Shown here: piece after piece, positions 34,987 to 46,180 of the stretch | Layout of the letters: each line of letters opens with the position of its first letter | Position numbering within the stretch: the first letter of the stretch is position 1 | Source of the DNA: Notolepis coatsorum | Lineage: Eukaryota > Chordata > Actinopteri > Aulopiformes > Paralepididae | Length of the DNA stretch: 64,000 nucleotides | NCBI GenBank assembly: GCA_963971535.1 | Contig: OZ020599.1 | Coordinates: forward strand, 94,239,897-94,303,896 | Direction: 5' to 3' | The notes under the pieces: model-generated | Databases searched by the model: none | What the model was told of the DNA's origin: nothing | The model's input: the letters and a program-made list of their open reading frames with translations, nothing else | Position numbers and translations under genes: made by a program

Positions 34987-35654
34987 TGATCTGAGGGAAA
35001 TCAGAAGGAAGTCCAGGTGTTGCACAGTTGAATGAATGAATGAAAACTTTATTTAACAGATTGCAGAATGGGTACAATACAGTACGGCTAAGGGGATGCA
35101 GACCAGAGAAAGACGTTTGTCTTGTTTACATCAGGGTCCCCCATTTTGAATTCATTTAGACATTTATGACAGACATACTCAACATACATGACATTTATGG
35201 CATAGGGACATACAGGTATTTAGTACTGTTACATTTGTGACATACGAGATTCAAATATACAGTACTGTTACCCATAGATCCTGACAGAGTATATACATAT
35301 GATGGGGAGGGGACTGTACATTAGGAGGGGGTGGGAGAGAAATATACATACATATACATACGGCGGGGAGAGAATATATACATGCGGTGGGGAGGAGACT
35401 GTCTATTAGGAGGGGGTGGGGGGTTTGGACATTTATGGTGGCCAGTTTCGAATTGCAGCCTCCCGTAGGTGCTCTTTATGAGCGGTTTTGAATGTGGGTA
35501 GGGATTCACATTCCTTTACAGCTTTGGGTAGGGCGTTCCACATTGATGTGGCATAATTGCGAAACGTGTTTAGTCCCTTGTTTGAGCAGAATCTGGGTTT
35601 AACATGATTTGTTGAGCTTCCTCTGGTGTTGTGGTCATGGTATTCACTGAGGCC

Positions 35655-36478
35655 CGGACTGGCCATCGGGAGCACCGGGAGTGCACAGATTAAAAAAAAA
35701 ATTATATATTAAAAAAAAAAATAATAATATTATTATTTTTATCTTTTTTTTTGCCAGGCCATTGTTTCTAGTTGTGGCGGCGGCGCGGCGCGATAGTTAG
35801 ATAACCTAGGTGGGTGGGGAACAACCAGGATTTCACTGTCTGCGACAGAGTTGGAGAACTATCTGACTCTCTCTCCCTCACGGGATCACACACACACAAT
35901 GGAGCCGTGCTGCCGCTTGTGATTGGTGGAGGCGGGACCAGGCGATACAACTGATTGACAGCGGAGGCGGCGAATGGAATGGCAGACGGCACTCCGATGC
36001 AGAATAACAGCCAGGCAATGAGCCAGGTAGTGAGGGACTCGGGAGAGATAGAGTAAAGCGAAAGTCAATTAACGTTGATGTCAAGATGGACAGTGGAAGA
36101 AAGAGAAAGGGTGGAGGAGAGAGGGATAAAACAAAGAAAAAGAAAGGCCCTTACAGGAGAGAGTGGTTAACTGTATTATAATAGTAAATAGAAAAATATG
36201 TTGTGCTCTTGCTTTTTTCTTTTTGAAGGTGGAGAGAGTAGCATTGCTAGTGCCACAACAGTTTTATTTGAGTAACAGTACATTGTACTAAGCAATTGTT
36301 GGCTCATTAGTTTGTGATTCACATGCACTAAAATTCACCAGAATGCAGGAAATTAAGTCTTTGTAACAAAAAATTTCCTGGTTGGGGACCCCCAGACCCC
36401 CGCTTAAAAAGTGGCCTGATTGGGGCTATATTTCGCGCTATATCTCCCGGTATGAATTATTTCCCCAGTCCGGCCCTG
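35655..36478. mobile_element. hAT-like DNA transposon remnant inside the LINE
   Basis: Ends GGCCCGGACTGGCC and CCCCAGTCCGGCCCTG. Compared with intact LINE copies, about 40 bp of LINE is missing at the insertion point, so no target duplication remains. On the plus strand, 36086-36180 encodes MDSGRKRKGGGERDKTKKKK, resembling the lysine-rich start of hAT/ZMYM1-like transposases (inference), followed by a stop. Confidence 0.6.
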
Positions 36479-36479
36479 G

Positions 36480-38131
36480 TGTAGCGTATCTTGTAGACCA
36501 GGCCCATTGCAAGTTGCTGTACTCTGTCGTCTACTCTAAGCCATCCTAGGTTGTCAAAGTGGGCAGGGGTGAGGTGGGTTCTAGGGGTAAGGTCAAGTAG
36601 AAGTCTGACCAGTTTGTTTTGTTTTTAGTGCCTTTGAGGTGCTTTGGTACCATGAGGTGCAAGCATAGTCGTAGTACCCTTGAATGAGTGCTCCTGCCAG
36701 AGTCTTTAGGGTATTCTTGTTTACCAGAGAGGAGATCCGGTACAAGAATCTAGTTCGTTGGTTGACTTTCTTTATTACATTGGATGCCATTTTGTCACAG
36801 GAAAGATTTGCCTCTAGGATGGAACCCATGTAGGTAATTTCATCTTTCCTTGTGACAATATTGTCACCCACTGTAACTGAGAAGCCGTCGGTCTTGCTGA
36901 GTTTGTTATTTGAACCGAAGAGAATGGACTCTGTTTTGCCCATGTGTAATGATAGTTTGTTATCAGCGAGCCATATGCAGATTTTGCCTAGTTCCGAGCT
37001 GAGGGTTTTTTCAACCTGCAACTTGTTCTTGTCAGAGACCAGCCGGGCTGAGTCATCCGCAAACAGGAACAAGTTGCAGTCACAAGCTGATGACATGTAA
37101 TTTGCATAAATTAGGAACAGTAGCAGTCCTAGTATGCTTCCTTGTGGAACACCACAGCTCACTGTGAGGGGGGGGATAGAGTACCGTTTACCTCCACCAT
37201 CTGTTCTCTCCCCTCCAGGTATAGGATTGCATCCAGCTCACTGATAAACTATCAAAACCAATTGCTTTTAGCTTGTCAATCAGAATGGAGTGATTGACAG
37301 TGTCGAAGGCCTTTTGTAGGTCCAGCATGACCATGCCGCAGTATTTGCCCGCGTCCACCTCTTGTTTGATGTGGTCGTTCAAATAGAGAAGGCATGTGTC
37401 AGTGGAGTGGGATGTTCTGAAGCCAGATTGGAATTCGTAGATTAGATTTTTTCCCGCCAGGTACTTTTCGACCTGTTCGTAGACTATTTTCTCCATGACT
37501 TTCGAGATGGAGGTAAGAATAGAAACAGGGCGGTAGTTGCCTGGGTCTAATTTGCTGCCCTTTTTGTGCAGAGCGGTCACTCTCGCAATTTTGAAGTCCT
37601 TGGGGACGTGTCCCTGTTTTATGGAGAGGTTTATTATGTGTGTGATAACTGGGGTGATGGCGGCTGCTGAGTCTCTGAGGAATTTTGAGGGGATGTTGTC
37701 ATGGCCAGTGGCCTTGTTAGGTTGGAGGGCGCTCAGTTTTTTGAGTACCTCATCGGTTGTTACCATTTCTAGTTTGAAGTCATCTTTGCGGACCCCTAGG
37801 TTTTTGTAGTATGCTACTATGTGTTCTACCCCATAATGCCCTGAGTGGGAGGGTAGTTTGTTTACCAGTGTTGTGGCTATGTTTGTGAAGAAGATGTTTA
37901 AGTAATTGGCTACATCCAGCTTGTCTGTGATGAGCGTGTTGTCCGTCTTTATGTTTATGTTTGAGAATCTGGTTTTAAGTTTTTTACTGCAGCCTAGTTG
38001 ATTATTGAGTAATTTCCAAAGTTCACATGGTTTGTTTTTGTTTTCCTCAGTTTTGTCATTGATGAAATATTTTTTTGAGGTTTTGATCATGGTGCTTATG
38101 TCATTTCTTAGTCTGTTTCTTTGAATGTTTA
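36480..38131 (-). pseudogene. LINE reverse transcriptase, frame-broken
   Basis: The first frame (38090-37188) shows the reverse-transcriptase fingers/palm: PNKATGHDNIPSKFLRD, ALHKKGSKLDPGNYRPVSIL, FQSGFRTSHSTDTCLLYL and LDLQKAFDTVNHSIL. It breaks near 37190, then SCGVPQGSILG and the catalytic FADDSARLVS follow (37162-36593), with LTRKDEITYMGSILE-like thumb sequence. Another break is near 36620 (a short deletion relative to the 52.8-kb copy). Non-LTR retrotransposon of the CR1/L2/Rex-like type by motif style; exact clade is inference. Not functional as it stands. Confidence 0.85.
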
Positions 38132-38293
38132 CCTACTCCCCATACACATGCGCAGATTGTCAACGGAGTCTGGATGACGCGAGGCGACGCACAAATTAAT
38201 GTGGACTGTTCCATCAGAGGGGGAGCTTCGGTGGTAGTGTGAGTGGCTATAGACCACTGCACTTAAATATAAACATTAGTCTACTTGGAGACT

Positions 38294-38440
38294 GAATGAA
38301 TGAATGAATGAAAACTTTATTTAACAGATTGCAGAATGGGTACAATACAGTATGGCTCAATACACACAATTGTTAAGGGGATGCAGACCAGAGAAAGACG
38401 TTTGTCTTGTTTACATCAGGGTCCCCCATTTTCAATTCAT
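38294..38440 (-). mobile_element. LINE 3' tail only (about 147 bp)
   Basis: GAATGAATGAATGAAAACTT through CCCCCATTTTCAATTCAT. Only the last part of the LINE is present. Confidence 0.8.
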
Positions 38441-38459
38441 ACTTCATAGTGAATGAATG

Positions 38460-38740
38460 TGTTGAGTTTATGTGTTAATATGATAGTATGTAACTGTTTA
38501 ACTGTTCCACAAGAGGGCGCTATAGGCGTAAGGAGACGCAGCTGTTGTGGTTGACGTCAGGTAAGAGGGTATAAAAGGGATTGTTCCCTCCCCCTCGATC
38601 TCTTCCTCATCTACCTCTCACAGAGAGAAGGTCTCATGGTGCATATGCAATGTGAAATAAACCACGCTGATTAAAGGCTAAAGAAGGACCCTTGTCGTCA
38701 TGAACATATTATTGTTGCTCCCCAGGTGACTCTGTCAACA
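38460..38740 (+). repeat. Copia 5' LTR
   Basis: 281 bp, starts TGTTGAG and ends TCAACA. Contains a full CRE (TGACGTCA, 38552-38559), a TATA box (TATAAAA, 38570-38576) and AATAAA near 38657. Against the 3' LTR there are about 4 substitutions and one 1-bp gap. Confidence 0.93.
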
Positions 38741-38754
38741 GGTTATGGGCCCAG
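38741..38754 (+). other. Copia primer-binding site
   Basis: GGTTATGGGCCCAG directly follows the LTR. It is complementary to the anticodon stem-loop of vertebrate initiator tRNA-Met (CTGGGCCCATAACC), not to a tRNA 3' end. Drosophila copia uses the same arrangement, priming from a 5' half of initiator tRNA-Met (established knowledge). Confidence 0.85.
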
Positions 38755-38877
38755 ATCACGGAAGAGCAAAATAATAAGGGTAGCTAGTTAGCTGCAAAGT
38801 ATAGGATAGGTTAGCAGCGGGAGCACCGCGTGGCTAAGGCTAACGGGCAGCTAAAGCTACGCTACCATCAAAAGAGG

Positions 38878-41800
38878 ATGGCGACCAGAGGAAGGAGCAA
38901 GTGGCCCTCGTTTAACGGAAGGGCAGAAGACTACGAGCTCTGGGAAGAGCGAATGTTGTGCTGCATGCACGGAGTGGGGCTGAAGAGAACCATCTTGACG
39001 GCCCCCACGGGAGAAGTAACGGCGGAAGCGCAAGCCCAGGATATCAAGCAAAATGCTGATGAATACTGCGAGTTAGCACCACTCCTAGACGACACAAGCT
39101 TGGGGCTGATATTCCGTGACACAAAGGACAAAGGCAGAGAGAGCCTAAAAGTGTTAAGAGAACACTACATCGGATTGTATGCCTCTATATAACACTGACC
39201 GCGCTGAAGAAAGCGAACACAGAGACTGTGACTGAATACATCATCAGGGCTGAACAAATCATCACAGCGCTTAAGAGTGCAGGAGAAGCACCGAGCGATG
39301 GATTAATGATGGCGATGGTTATGAGAGGACTACCGGAGATGTATAAACCATTCACACTGTTGTTGACACACGGTTCAGCGGACATGTCGCTGGGGGAGTT
39401 CAAGGCCAAGCTGCGGAACTTCGAGGCCTCAGAAGACACACACCCGGTCACGGAGGAGGCAGGAGAAAGGGTGATGAAGGCCCGAGCAGCGCCATGGATA
39501 AAGACCGGACCCCTGACGGAGATGGCGTGTTGGCGCAGTGGAGAAAAGGGTCACCGAAAAGACAAATGCACAAAAACAGTCTGGTGCAGTTTCTGTGGAA
39601 CTTCGGGACACGCCGACAAAGTGTGTAGAAAGAAGCGCGACCAGAGCGCTCGGTACGCGCACGTGCAAGATGGCGGCTGTGGACAAGATGGCAGCAACGG
39701 TGGACGTGAGGCGAGTCGAGACGACGCCTGGAGAGCAGCGGGAAGAGAAGACTTCATCTTCGGGGCGCAGACAACATACGTCACCCAGTCAACGCAGCAG
39801 CAGCAGGTCCAAAGGAAGGGACTGATCGTGGACACAGGTGCGTCGTCCCACATCATCAACGACAGGAACCGATTCAAGAACTTTGACAGCACCTTCGAGC
39901 CGGAGAGACACAGCATGGAGCTGGCAGACGGGAAGCGCACATTCGGGTTGGCGCAGGGGAGAGGAGACGCACAGGTATGCCTTATAAACAGTGAGGGGCG
40001 CCGGTGTACAGTGATGTGTGACGTTAAAGAACGCTCTCTACATACCCTCGTTCCCACAAGAACTATTCTCTGTCAAATCTGCTACTGCAAACGGTGCCAA
40101 AGTGTTCTTCAATGAAGGTAAAGATGTTCTTGTAGAACCTAACGGTACGAGATTTAACATAGAGGTGTACAAAAGAATGTATTATCTACAAACAGAAAGT
40201 AACGAAAATGATATATGTAATGTCAGTCATGATATTCAGACATGGCATGAGATCATGGGTCATTGTAATTACGAGGATATACTGAAGCTGCAAGCGGTGA
40301 CAGTAGGCATGCACATTAACGGTGAAAAGCATATACCTAACAAAGAATGTGATGTGTGTATAAAGGGAAAGTTCACTCAAACAAGGAACAGAGGTCCCAC
40401 GGAAAAAGTAAAGATACCACTTGAGCTAGTTAACACAGATCTAGCCGGTCCAGTAAACAATGAGTCCATAGGTGGCTTTAAATATGTACAGTCTTTTACA
40501 GATGTGTGTACAGGGGCAGTGTTTGTTTACTTTGTCAAAGCAAAGGGTGACACACTCCAGGCCACGGAAAAATTCCTTGCAGATGTAGCTCCTTATGGCA
40601 ACATAAGATGCTTGAGGTCCGATAACGGAACCGAGTTCACAAATAGAGAGTTCCAATCATTGTTGAGAAGGAATAAGATCAGACACGAGACGCCCTGTCC
40701 TTACTCCCCGCACCAGAACGGGATAGCAGAGAGGGAAGGACGCACTCTTTTCGAAATGGCTAGGTGTAAGCTAATAGATGGTAACTTATCCAAGAGTCTA
40801 TGGCATTATGCGGTACAAGAAGCCGCTTACACCAGAAATCGGTGTTTTAATAAGCACACGGGCACCACCCCGTATACAGCACTGACAGGAAAAAGGTGTG
40901 ATCTAGCCAGAATGCACACGTTTGGGTCAGTGTGTTATGCTTACCAGCAGGACAGAGGAAAGCTCGAGTCCAGGTGTGAAAAAGGACTCTTTGTAGGGCA
41001 CGACAACAGCAGAGGCGCTTTTCTAGTCTACTATCCCGGTAAAGGGAAAGTGCAAAAACACAGGCTAGTAAAATTTGTCACAAAGACAACCTGTGAGAAC
41101 GAGACACAGACACAGGAGCCAGAGCTGGACTCCAGAGTAGAGTGTGAAGAAAGAGAGACACCACAGCCTAGTGTACTGAGCACAGACATGCAGACAGACA
41201 GTCAACAACCCCCAGAGGATGATGACGGGAAGCACCCTAGGGTGACGTCACGTGCCTCATGCAGTGGGAGATATCCCTCCCGGGAAAATAAACCCCCAAA
41301 GTATCTGAAAGACTATGCCCAGAGAGAAAGTGATGAGGATGACAGTACACTTACCAGCATAGATTACTGCTACAGAGTAGGGAGCGGTGTACCTCAGACC
41401 TTTAAAGAGGCCATGGTGTCCCCTGAGTCAAGAAAATGGGAGAGAGCAATGGATGAGGAGATGAGGTCCCTAGAGGACAACCATACCTCTAACCAAGTTA
41501 CCAGAGGGTAGACAGACAGTGGGAGGAAAATGGGTGTACTCAATCAAGGAGGGTATTGAAGGCCACGACAAGTACAAGGCCAGGTTTGTAGCTAAAGGCT
41601 ACAGTCAGAGGGAAGGTATAGACTACGGTGAGACATTCTCACCCACAGCCAATCTGACCAGTGTACGGGTAGTGATGCAGAAAGCAGCTGAGGACAGTTT
41701 GATTTTACACCAGATGGATGTGAAGACAGCCTACCTGCACGCACCCATTGATAGGGAGATATATATGGAACAACCTGAAGGTTACGAGAAGAAAGGGGAG

Positions 41801-42917
41801 AAGCTAGTGTGTAAGCTAGAAAAATCCATTTACGGCCTGAAACAGTCTGGGCGAAATTGGAACGAGATGCTTCATACATGTCTAATTGAAGATCACTTCA
41901 TACAGAACCCAGTAGACCCCTGTGTTTACTCAAAGGAGTCAAAAGAGTCAGGAAAAGTGATAATTGTGATTTGGGTGGATGATTTAATCATCGCAGCAGA
42001 CAACACTAGAAACCTAGAACAGGTGAAAAGTATGCTCTCCACCAGATTCAAAATGAAAGACCTAGGTAGGTTAAAGCATTTTCTAGGTATGGACTTCGAA
42101 CAGTCTGCCAGTTGTGTAAAAATATCCCATAATATTCCACAATATATATGTGGAAAAGATCCTGAAACGTTTTGACATGCAAGAATGTAGAACAAGGGAA
42201 ACACCATGTGATCAAAAGCTAGACTACCAAGAGGATGCTCAGAAATTGACAGATGTAAAAATGTACAGAGAAGCTGTAGGTAGCCTCATTTATTTGACAA
42301 CATGTACTCGCCCTGACCTATGTTTTGTAGTGAGTAAATTATCACAGCATTTTGCTGATCCCACAGAAGAGCACTGGATTACAGCAAAACATGTTTTTCG
42401 CTATCTCAAAGGCACAGCAGATAAACAGCTTTGTTTCAGAAAGAGCAGTGAGGGCTTAGGGCTTCAAGCCTATAGTGATGCAGATTGGGCGGCAGACCTC
42501 ACAGACAGAAGAAGTACCACAGTGTATTGTGTGAGTTTGGGTACAGACAGCTCACTGGTTTCATGGAAAACAAAGAAACAGCCCACAGTGGCACTATCAA
42601 CTTGTGAAGCCGAATATATGGCTCTAGCTATGACAATACAGGAATGTATTTATCTAGAACAACTGCTCGAAGGAATGGATACCTATGTATATAAGAAAAC
42701 TGTTGTTTATGAAGACAACCAGGGAACTAGAAACCCTGTGTGCCGACAGAGGTGTAAACATGTGGATATAAAATATCACTTCATTAGATCTGTCATCAGA
42801 AAAAAAAGGATGACACTTGTTTACTGTCCTACAGATGACATGGTTGCAGATGCTATGACCAAGCCTGTCTCCAAACTGAAATTGAGAAGATTTGCAGAGG
42901 TCATGTTTGGTGTGTAA
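38878..42917 (+). pseudogene. Copia gag-pol, four frame breaks
   Basis: The ATG at 38878 opens gag. Frame breaks fall near 39185, 40020, 41505 and 42150. Gag has two zinc knuckles: CWRSGEKGHRKDKC (second Cys replaced by Ser) and an intact CSFCGTSGHADKVC. Protease: LIVDTGASSHII. Integrase: HEIMGHCN and CDVCIKGK (HHCC), then NTDLAGPV, RSDNGTEF and SPHQNGIAERE (the D, D and E). Reverse transcriptase: QMDVKTAYLHAPI and WVDDLIIAA (VDD catalytic pair). RNase H: SDADWAAD, CEAEYMAL and YEDNQG. Domain order with integrase before reverse transcriptase defines Pseudoviridae/copia. Catalytic residues remain although frames are broken. Confidence 0.92.
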
Positions 42918-43309
42918 AATATTGCCTGTTATGTAATATTGACTGCCATATTCTTTTGATGTTTTGAACTGTATTTTTTTTCCTTGAAACGTTTTTTTTT
43001 TTTTTAAGTTGTACAGTATACACGTCATCCATAAGTGGGAGTGTTGAGTTTATGTGTTAATATGATAGTATGTAACTGCTTAACTGTTCCACAAGATGGC
43101 GCTATAGGCGTAAGGAGACGCAGCTGTTGTGGTTGACGTCAGGTAAGAGGGTATAAAAGGGATTGTTCCCTCCCCCTCGATCTCTTCCTCATCTACCTCT
43201 CACAGAGAGAAGGTCTCATGGTGCATATGCAATGTGAAATAAACCATGCAGATTAAAGGCTAAAGAAGGACCTTGTCGTCATGAACATATTATTGTTGCT
43301 CCCCAGGTG

Positions 43310-44206
43310 GCGTGTATGCTTTTACCAACGCAGTTGTGTTTCCGGGTTCCCGTTTTGCGCTCTGATTGGCCACTGACCTACACGCGTACGCCCCCCCTCG
43401 CTATCGCCTTTGGGGCGTGAGATATGAAGACAGATTTAACTGGGTATAGGAAGGCTGCGACAAGTGCGACAACAACCCAATAATAAACACTCGAAACAGC
43501 TATTACCAGACAATTACAACAGCAGTGGTGCCTGCTTCAAATGTCACGTATTATAGGCTATAAGCCCGTGTAGATCTATTCGGAATAATAAACATATACG
43601 CTCTCTAGCAAAACATGACACAATGTGATCCTATCTCCGATAGAGCGGCTGGTCGCAGAGACGCGAGTTGAACGAACACATCGGGAGGAGAATGAATGAA
43701 TGAATGAAAACTTTATTTAACAGATTGCAGAATGGGTACAATACAGTACGGCTCAATACACACAATTGTTAAGGGGATGCAGACCAGAGAAAGACTTTTG
43801 TCTTGTTTACATCAGGTTCATTTATTCATTAATTCTCCTCCCGATGTGTTCGTTCAACTCGCGTCTCTGCAACCAGCCGCTCTATCTGAGATAGGATCAC
43901 ATTGTGTCATGTTTTGCTAGAGGGCGTATATGTTTATTATTCCGAATAGATCTATACGGGCTTATAGCCTATAATACGTGACATTTGAAGCAGGCACCAC
44001 TGCTGTTGTAATTGTCTGGTAATAGCTGTTTCGAGTGTTTATTATTGGGTTGTTGTCGCAGCCTTCCTATACCCAGTTAAATCTGTCTTCATATCTCACG
44101 CCCCAAAGGCGATAGCGGGGGGGGGCGTACGCGTGTAGGTCAGTGGCCAATCAGAGCGCAAAACGGGAACCCGGAAACACAACTGCGTTGGTAAAAGCAT
44201 ACACGC
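43310..44206. mobile_element. Foldback element with approximately 370-bp inverted arms
   Basis: Left arm 43310-43692, right arm 43838-44206, nearly perfect reverse complements starting GCGTGTATGCTTTTACC. Flanked by CCCCAGGTG at 43301-43309 and 44207-44215 (9-bp duplication if the ends are GCGTG/CACGC; 7 bp if GGCGTG/CACGCC). The loop holds a LINE tail. No transposase. A 9-bp duplication would suggest a Mutator-like family; this is inference. Confidence 0.85.
43693..43837 (-). mobile_element. LINE 3' tail in the foldback loop
   Basis: GAATGAATGAATGAAAACTT through TTGTTTACATCAGG, matching the (ATTC)n LINE family. It is the youngest layer of this nest. Confidence 0.8.
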
Positions 44207-44227
44207 CCCCAGGTGACTCTGTCAACA

Positions 44228-45181
44228 GAATGAATGAATGAAAACTTTATTTAACAGATTGCAGAATGGGTACAATACAGTACGGCTCAATACACGCAAT
44301 TGTTAAGGGGATGCAGACCAGAGAAAGACGTTTGTCTTGTTTACATCAGGGTCTCCCATTTTCAATTCATATTGACATTTATGACATACTCATACATGAC
44401 ATTTATGGCATAGGGACATACAGGTATTTAGTACTGATACATTTGTGACATATACGGTATTCAAATATACAGTACTGTTACCCCCATAGATCCTGACAGA
44501 GTATATACATACGGTGGTGAGGAGACTGTACATTTGGAGGGGGTGGGTGGGTGGGAGAGAAATATACATACGGCGGGGAGAGAATATATACATGCGGTGG
44601 GGAGGAGACTGTCTATTAGGAGGGGGTGGGGGGTTTGGACATTTACGGTGGCCAGTTTCGAATTGCAGCCTCCCGTAGGTGCTCTTTAAGAGCGGTTTTG
44701 AATGTGGGTAGGGATTCACATTCCTTTACAGCTTTGGGTAGGGCGTTCCACATTGATGTGGCATAATTGCGAAATGTGTTTAGTCCCTTGTTTGAGCCGA
44801 ATCTGGGTTTAACATGATTTGTTGAGCTTCCTCTGGTGTTGTGGTCGTGGTATTCACTGACCTTTGAGAAGTATTATTTTTTTTTTTTAAGATTTTTTTT
44901 TGGCGTTTTATCGCTTTATTGCTACTGGGCAGTCCAGTAGAGAGAGACAGAGGAGGAATGGGAGACAGAGTGGGGGGAAGACATTCGGCAAATAACGACA
45001 GGTTCGGGAGTCGAACCTCGCGGCTGAGCGCGCTATGTGGTTCGCCACTGGGCCGCCCCTACTTTGGGAAGTATTTTGACATGTACATGGGTACCTTGGT
45101 CGTGTAGTGTATCTTGTAGACCAGGCCCATTGCAAGTTGCTGTACTCTGTCGTCTACTCTAAGCCATCCTAGGTTGTCCAT
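44228..45181 (-). mobile_element. (ATTC)n-tailed LINE, 5'-truncated, carrying a SINE
   Basis: Tail, untranslated region and last coding part ([12 protein letters not shown] region around 44640-44690), with the remainder after a SINE insertion up to AGCCATCCTAGGTTGTC. The copia element sits in its GAATG tail, so the first bases are at 38451-38459. Confidence 0.85.
44873..45063 (-). mobile_element. tRNA-headed SINE inside the LINE
   Basis: Flanked by an approximately 14-bp near-duplication (CTTTGAGAAGTATT and CTTTGGGAAGTATT). Minus-strand head with GGCGGCCCAGTGGCG, B-box-like GGTTCGACTCC and a T-rich left end (poly-A tail on the minus strand). Confidence 0.75.
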
Positions 45182-45950
45182 GCAACAACTATGGGCAGTT
45201 GTGTCAGGGAAGTAGCCTGGCCTATATAATGTGTGTAAGTGTAAAGTGTTTTAATAGAGTAATTAACAAAACAGGGACATTTAGAACTTTTTATAAATAC
45301 GCTTTTTTGTAGACATTATGCTACAACATTACACCACCAGATGGCAGTAACTCCACATATCAATCACCCTGATTTTACCATCAGACTTTTCCACAGTAGG
45401 CTTCACTCGGTCGCAGGCAGGGGGCTCTGAAACCGAGTCAGACTAGGCTACAGTACACAGTAAGTACACAGTACTAGATTATATGAACTTGCAGATACAA
45501 CTGAACAAATTAAAATGTGCTGCTTGCGTGGTATTCATTTATATATGTTATTATGCTATATTATACATTAGTTACGTATCCACTCTTTGATCTATACCTT
45601 CAATCTGGACTTCTGGTTTGACGTATAATATAATATAATAAATGGGCTTGAAACAGTTGTGCATATTTTCACGATTCTCATGTCCAGGTTGCTGTGCAGC
45701 ATCTTTATTTTATTATGCAAGACAATCCTATTCTATTCGATGTTGTTTTGTTTTATTATATATTCTATCATGAATGTTTACCAGTTTTTTTTTCTTGTTT
45801 TTTTCTCTCTTTGAAAGTATGTCATGAAGAATATCGTTTGCGTTGTCCAAGAGCTTCACGCGTCACACCTGCAAGCCCCGCCCACTTGAGGTTTCTCAAA
45901 CCTTGAGTCAAACCACCAAACCACTGCCTGCCTGTGCGCCCCGAGCCGTC
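45182..45950. promoter_or_regulatory. cebpb: cebpb upstream region
   Basis: The only repeat-poor stretch between the genes. Contains a CTCF-core match (45334-45347), a C/EBP-like TTGCGTTG (45837-45844) and a CRE half-site TGACG on the minus strand in CACGCGTCACACC (near 45858). Motif evidence only. Confidence 0.45.
45334..45347 (+). promoter_or_regulatory. CTCF-core motif match upstream of cebpb
   Basis: CCACCAGATGGCAG fits CCASYAGRKGGCRS at all 14 positions, about 600 bp upstream of the TATA box. Confidence 0.45.
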
Positions 45951-45958
45951 TATATAAA
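45951..45958 (+). promoter_or_regulatory. cebpb: cebpb TATA box
   Basis: TATATAAA in a GC-rich context, 230 bp before the start codon. It predicts a start near 45980 and a 5' leader of about 200 nt. Confidence 0.75.
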
Positions 45959-46180
45959 CCCTTCCGAGACATGATGAGGTATCATTCCACTGGACCAGAG
46001 CAAACGTTTCGAAATAACTATATTGTTTAAAGTAAAACTAGAGGACATTGTCAAACAGTGACACAATAGCTTGACAGATATTGCGCCACTTCACTTGAGC
46101 CACTCCAGTGTCAAGGAAACAACAAGAGGCAACATATTTCGGGCATTTGCCCTCCTGCGATCCGGCGGGTGTTAATCTCC

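Larger units (their letters stand above)
35030..38131 (-). mobile_element. (ATTC)n-tailed LINE, longest copy, with hAT insertion
   Basis: Minus-strand LINE with its 3' tail at the left (GAATGAATGAATGAAAAC). The tail and untranslated region are 35030-35430, the C-terminal coding part 35433-35655, an inserted DNA element about 35655-36478, and the reverse-transcriptase region 36479-38131. The 5' end is truncated: the continuation upstream of TMIKTSKKYF ends near 38131, so the endonuclease domain is missing. Confidence 0.88.
38460..44227 (+). mobile_element. Ty1/copia LTR retrotransposon, nearly complete
   Basis: Bounded by a 5-bp duplication GAATG (38455-38459 and 44228-44232). 5' LTR 38460-38740; primer-binding site 38741-38754; gag-pol 38878-42917 in copia order (gag, protease, integrase, reverse transcriptase, RNase H); purine-rich AAGTGGGAG before the 3' LTR, which starts at 43042 and is split by a foldback element. 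It landed in the (GAAT)n tail of a LINE, between PEDS1 and cebpb. Coding frames are broken, so it is not autonomous now. Confidence 0.93.
43042..44227 (+). repeat. Copia 3' LTR, interrupted
   Basis: LTR sequence 43042-43309, then a foldback insertion, then the last 12 bases (ACTCTGTCAACA) at 44216-44227. CRE at 43134-43141 and TATA box at 43152-43158 are conserved. The CCAGGTG junction is duplicated around the insertion. Confidence 0.9.

Noticed and set aside
46169-46180. Upstream GTG start for cebpb (adds four residues)
   Set aside because: The ATG at 46181 begins the conserved MEVAGFY motif; GTG initiation is not expected.
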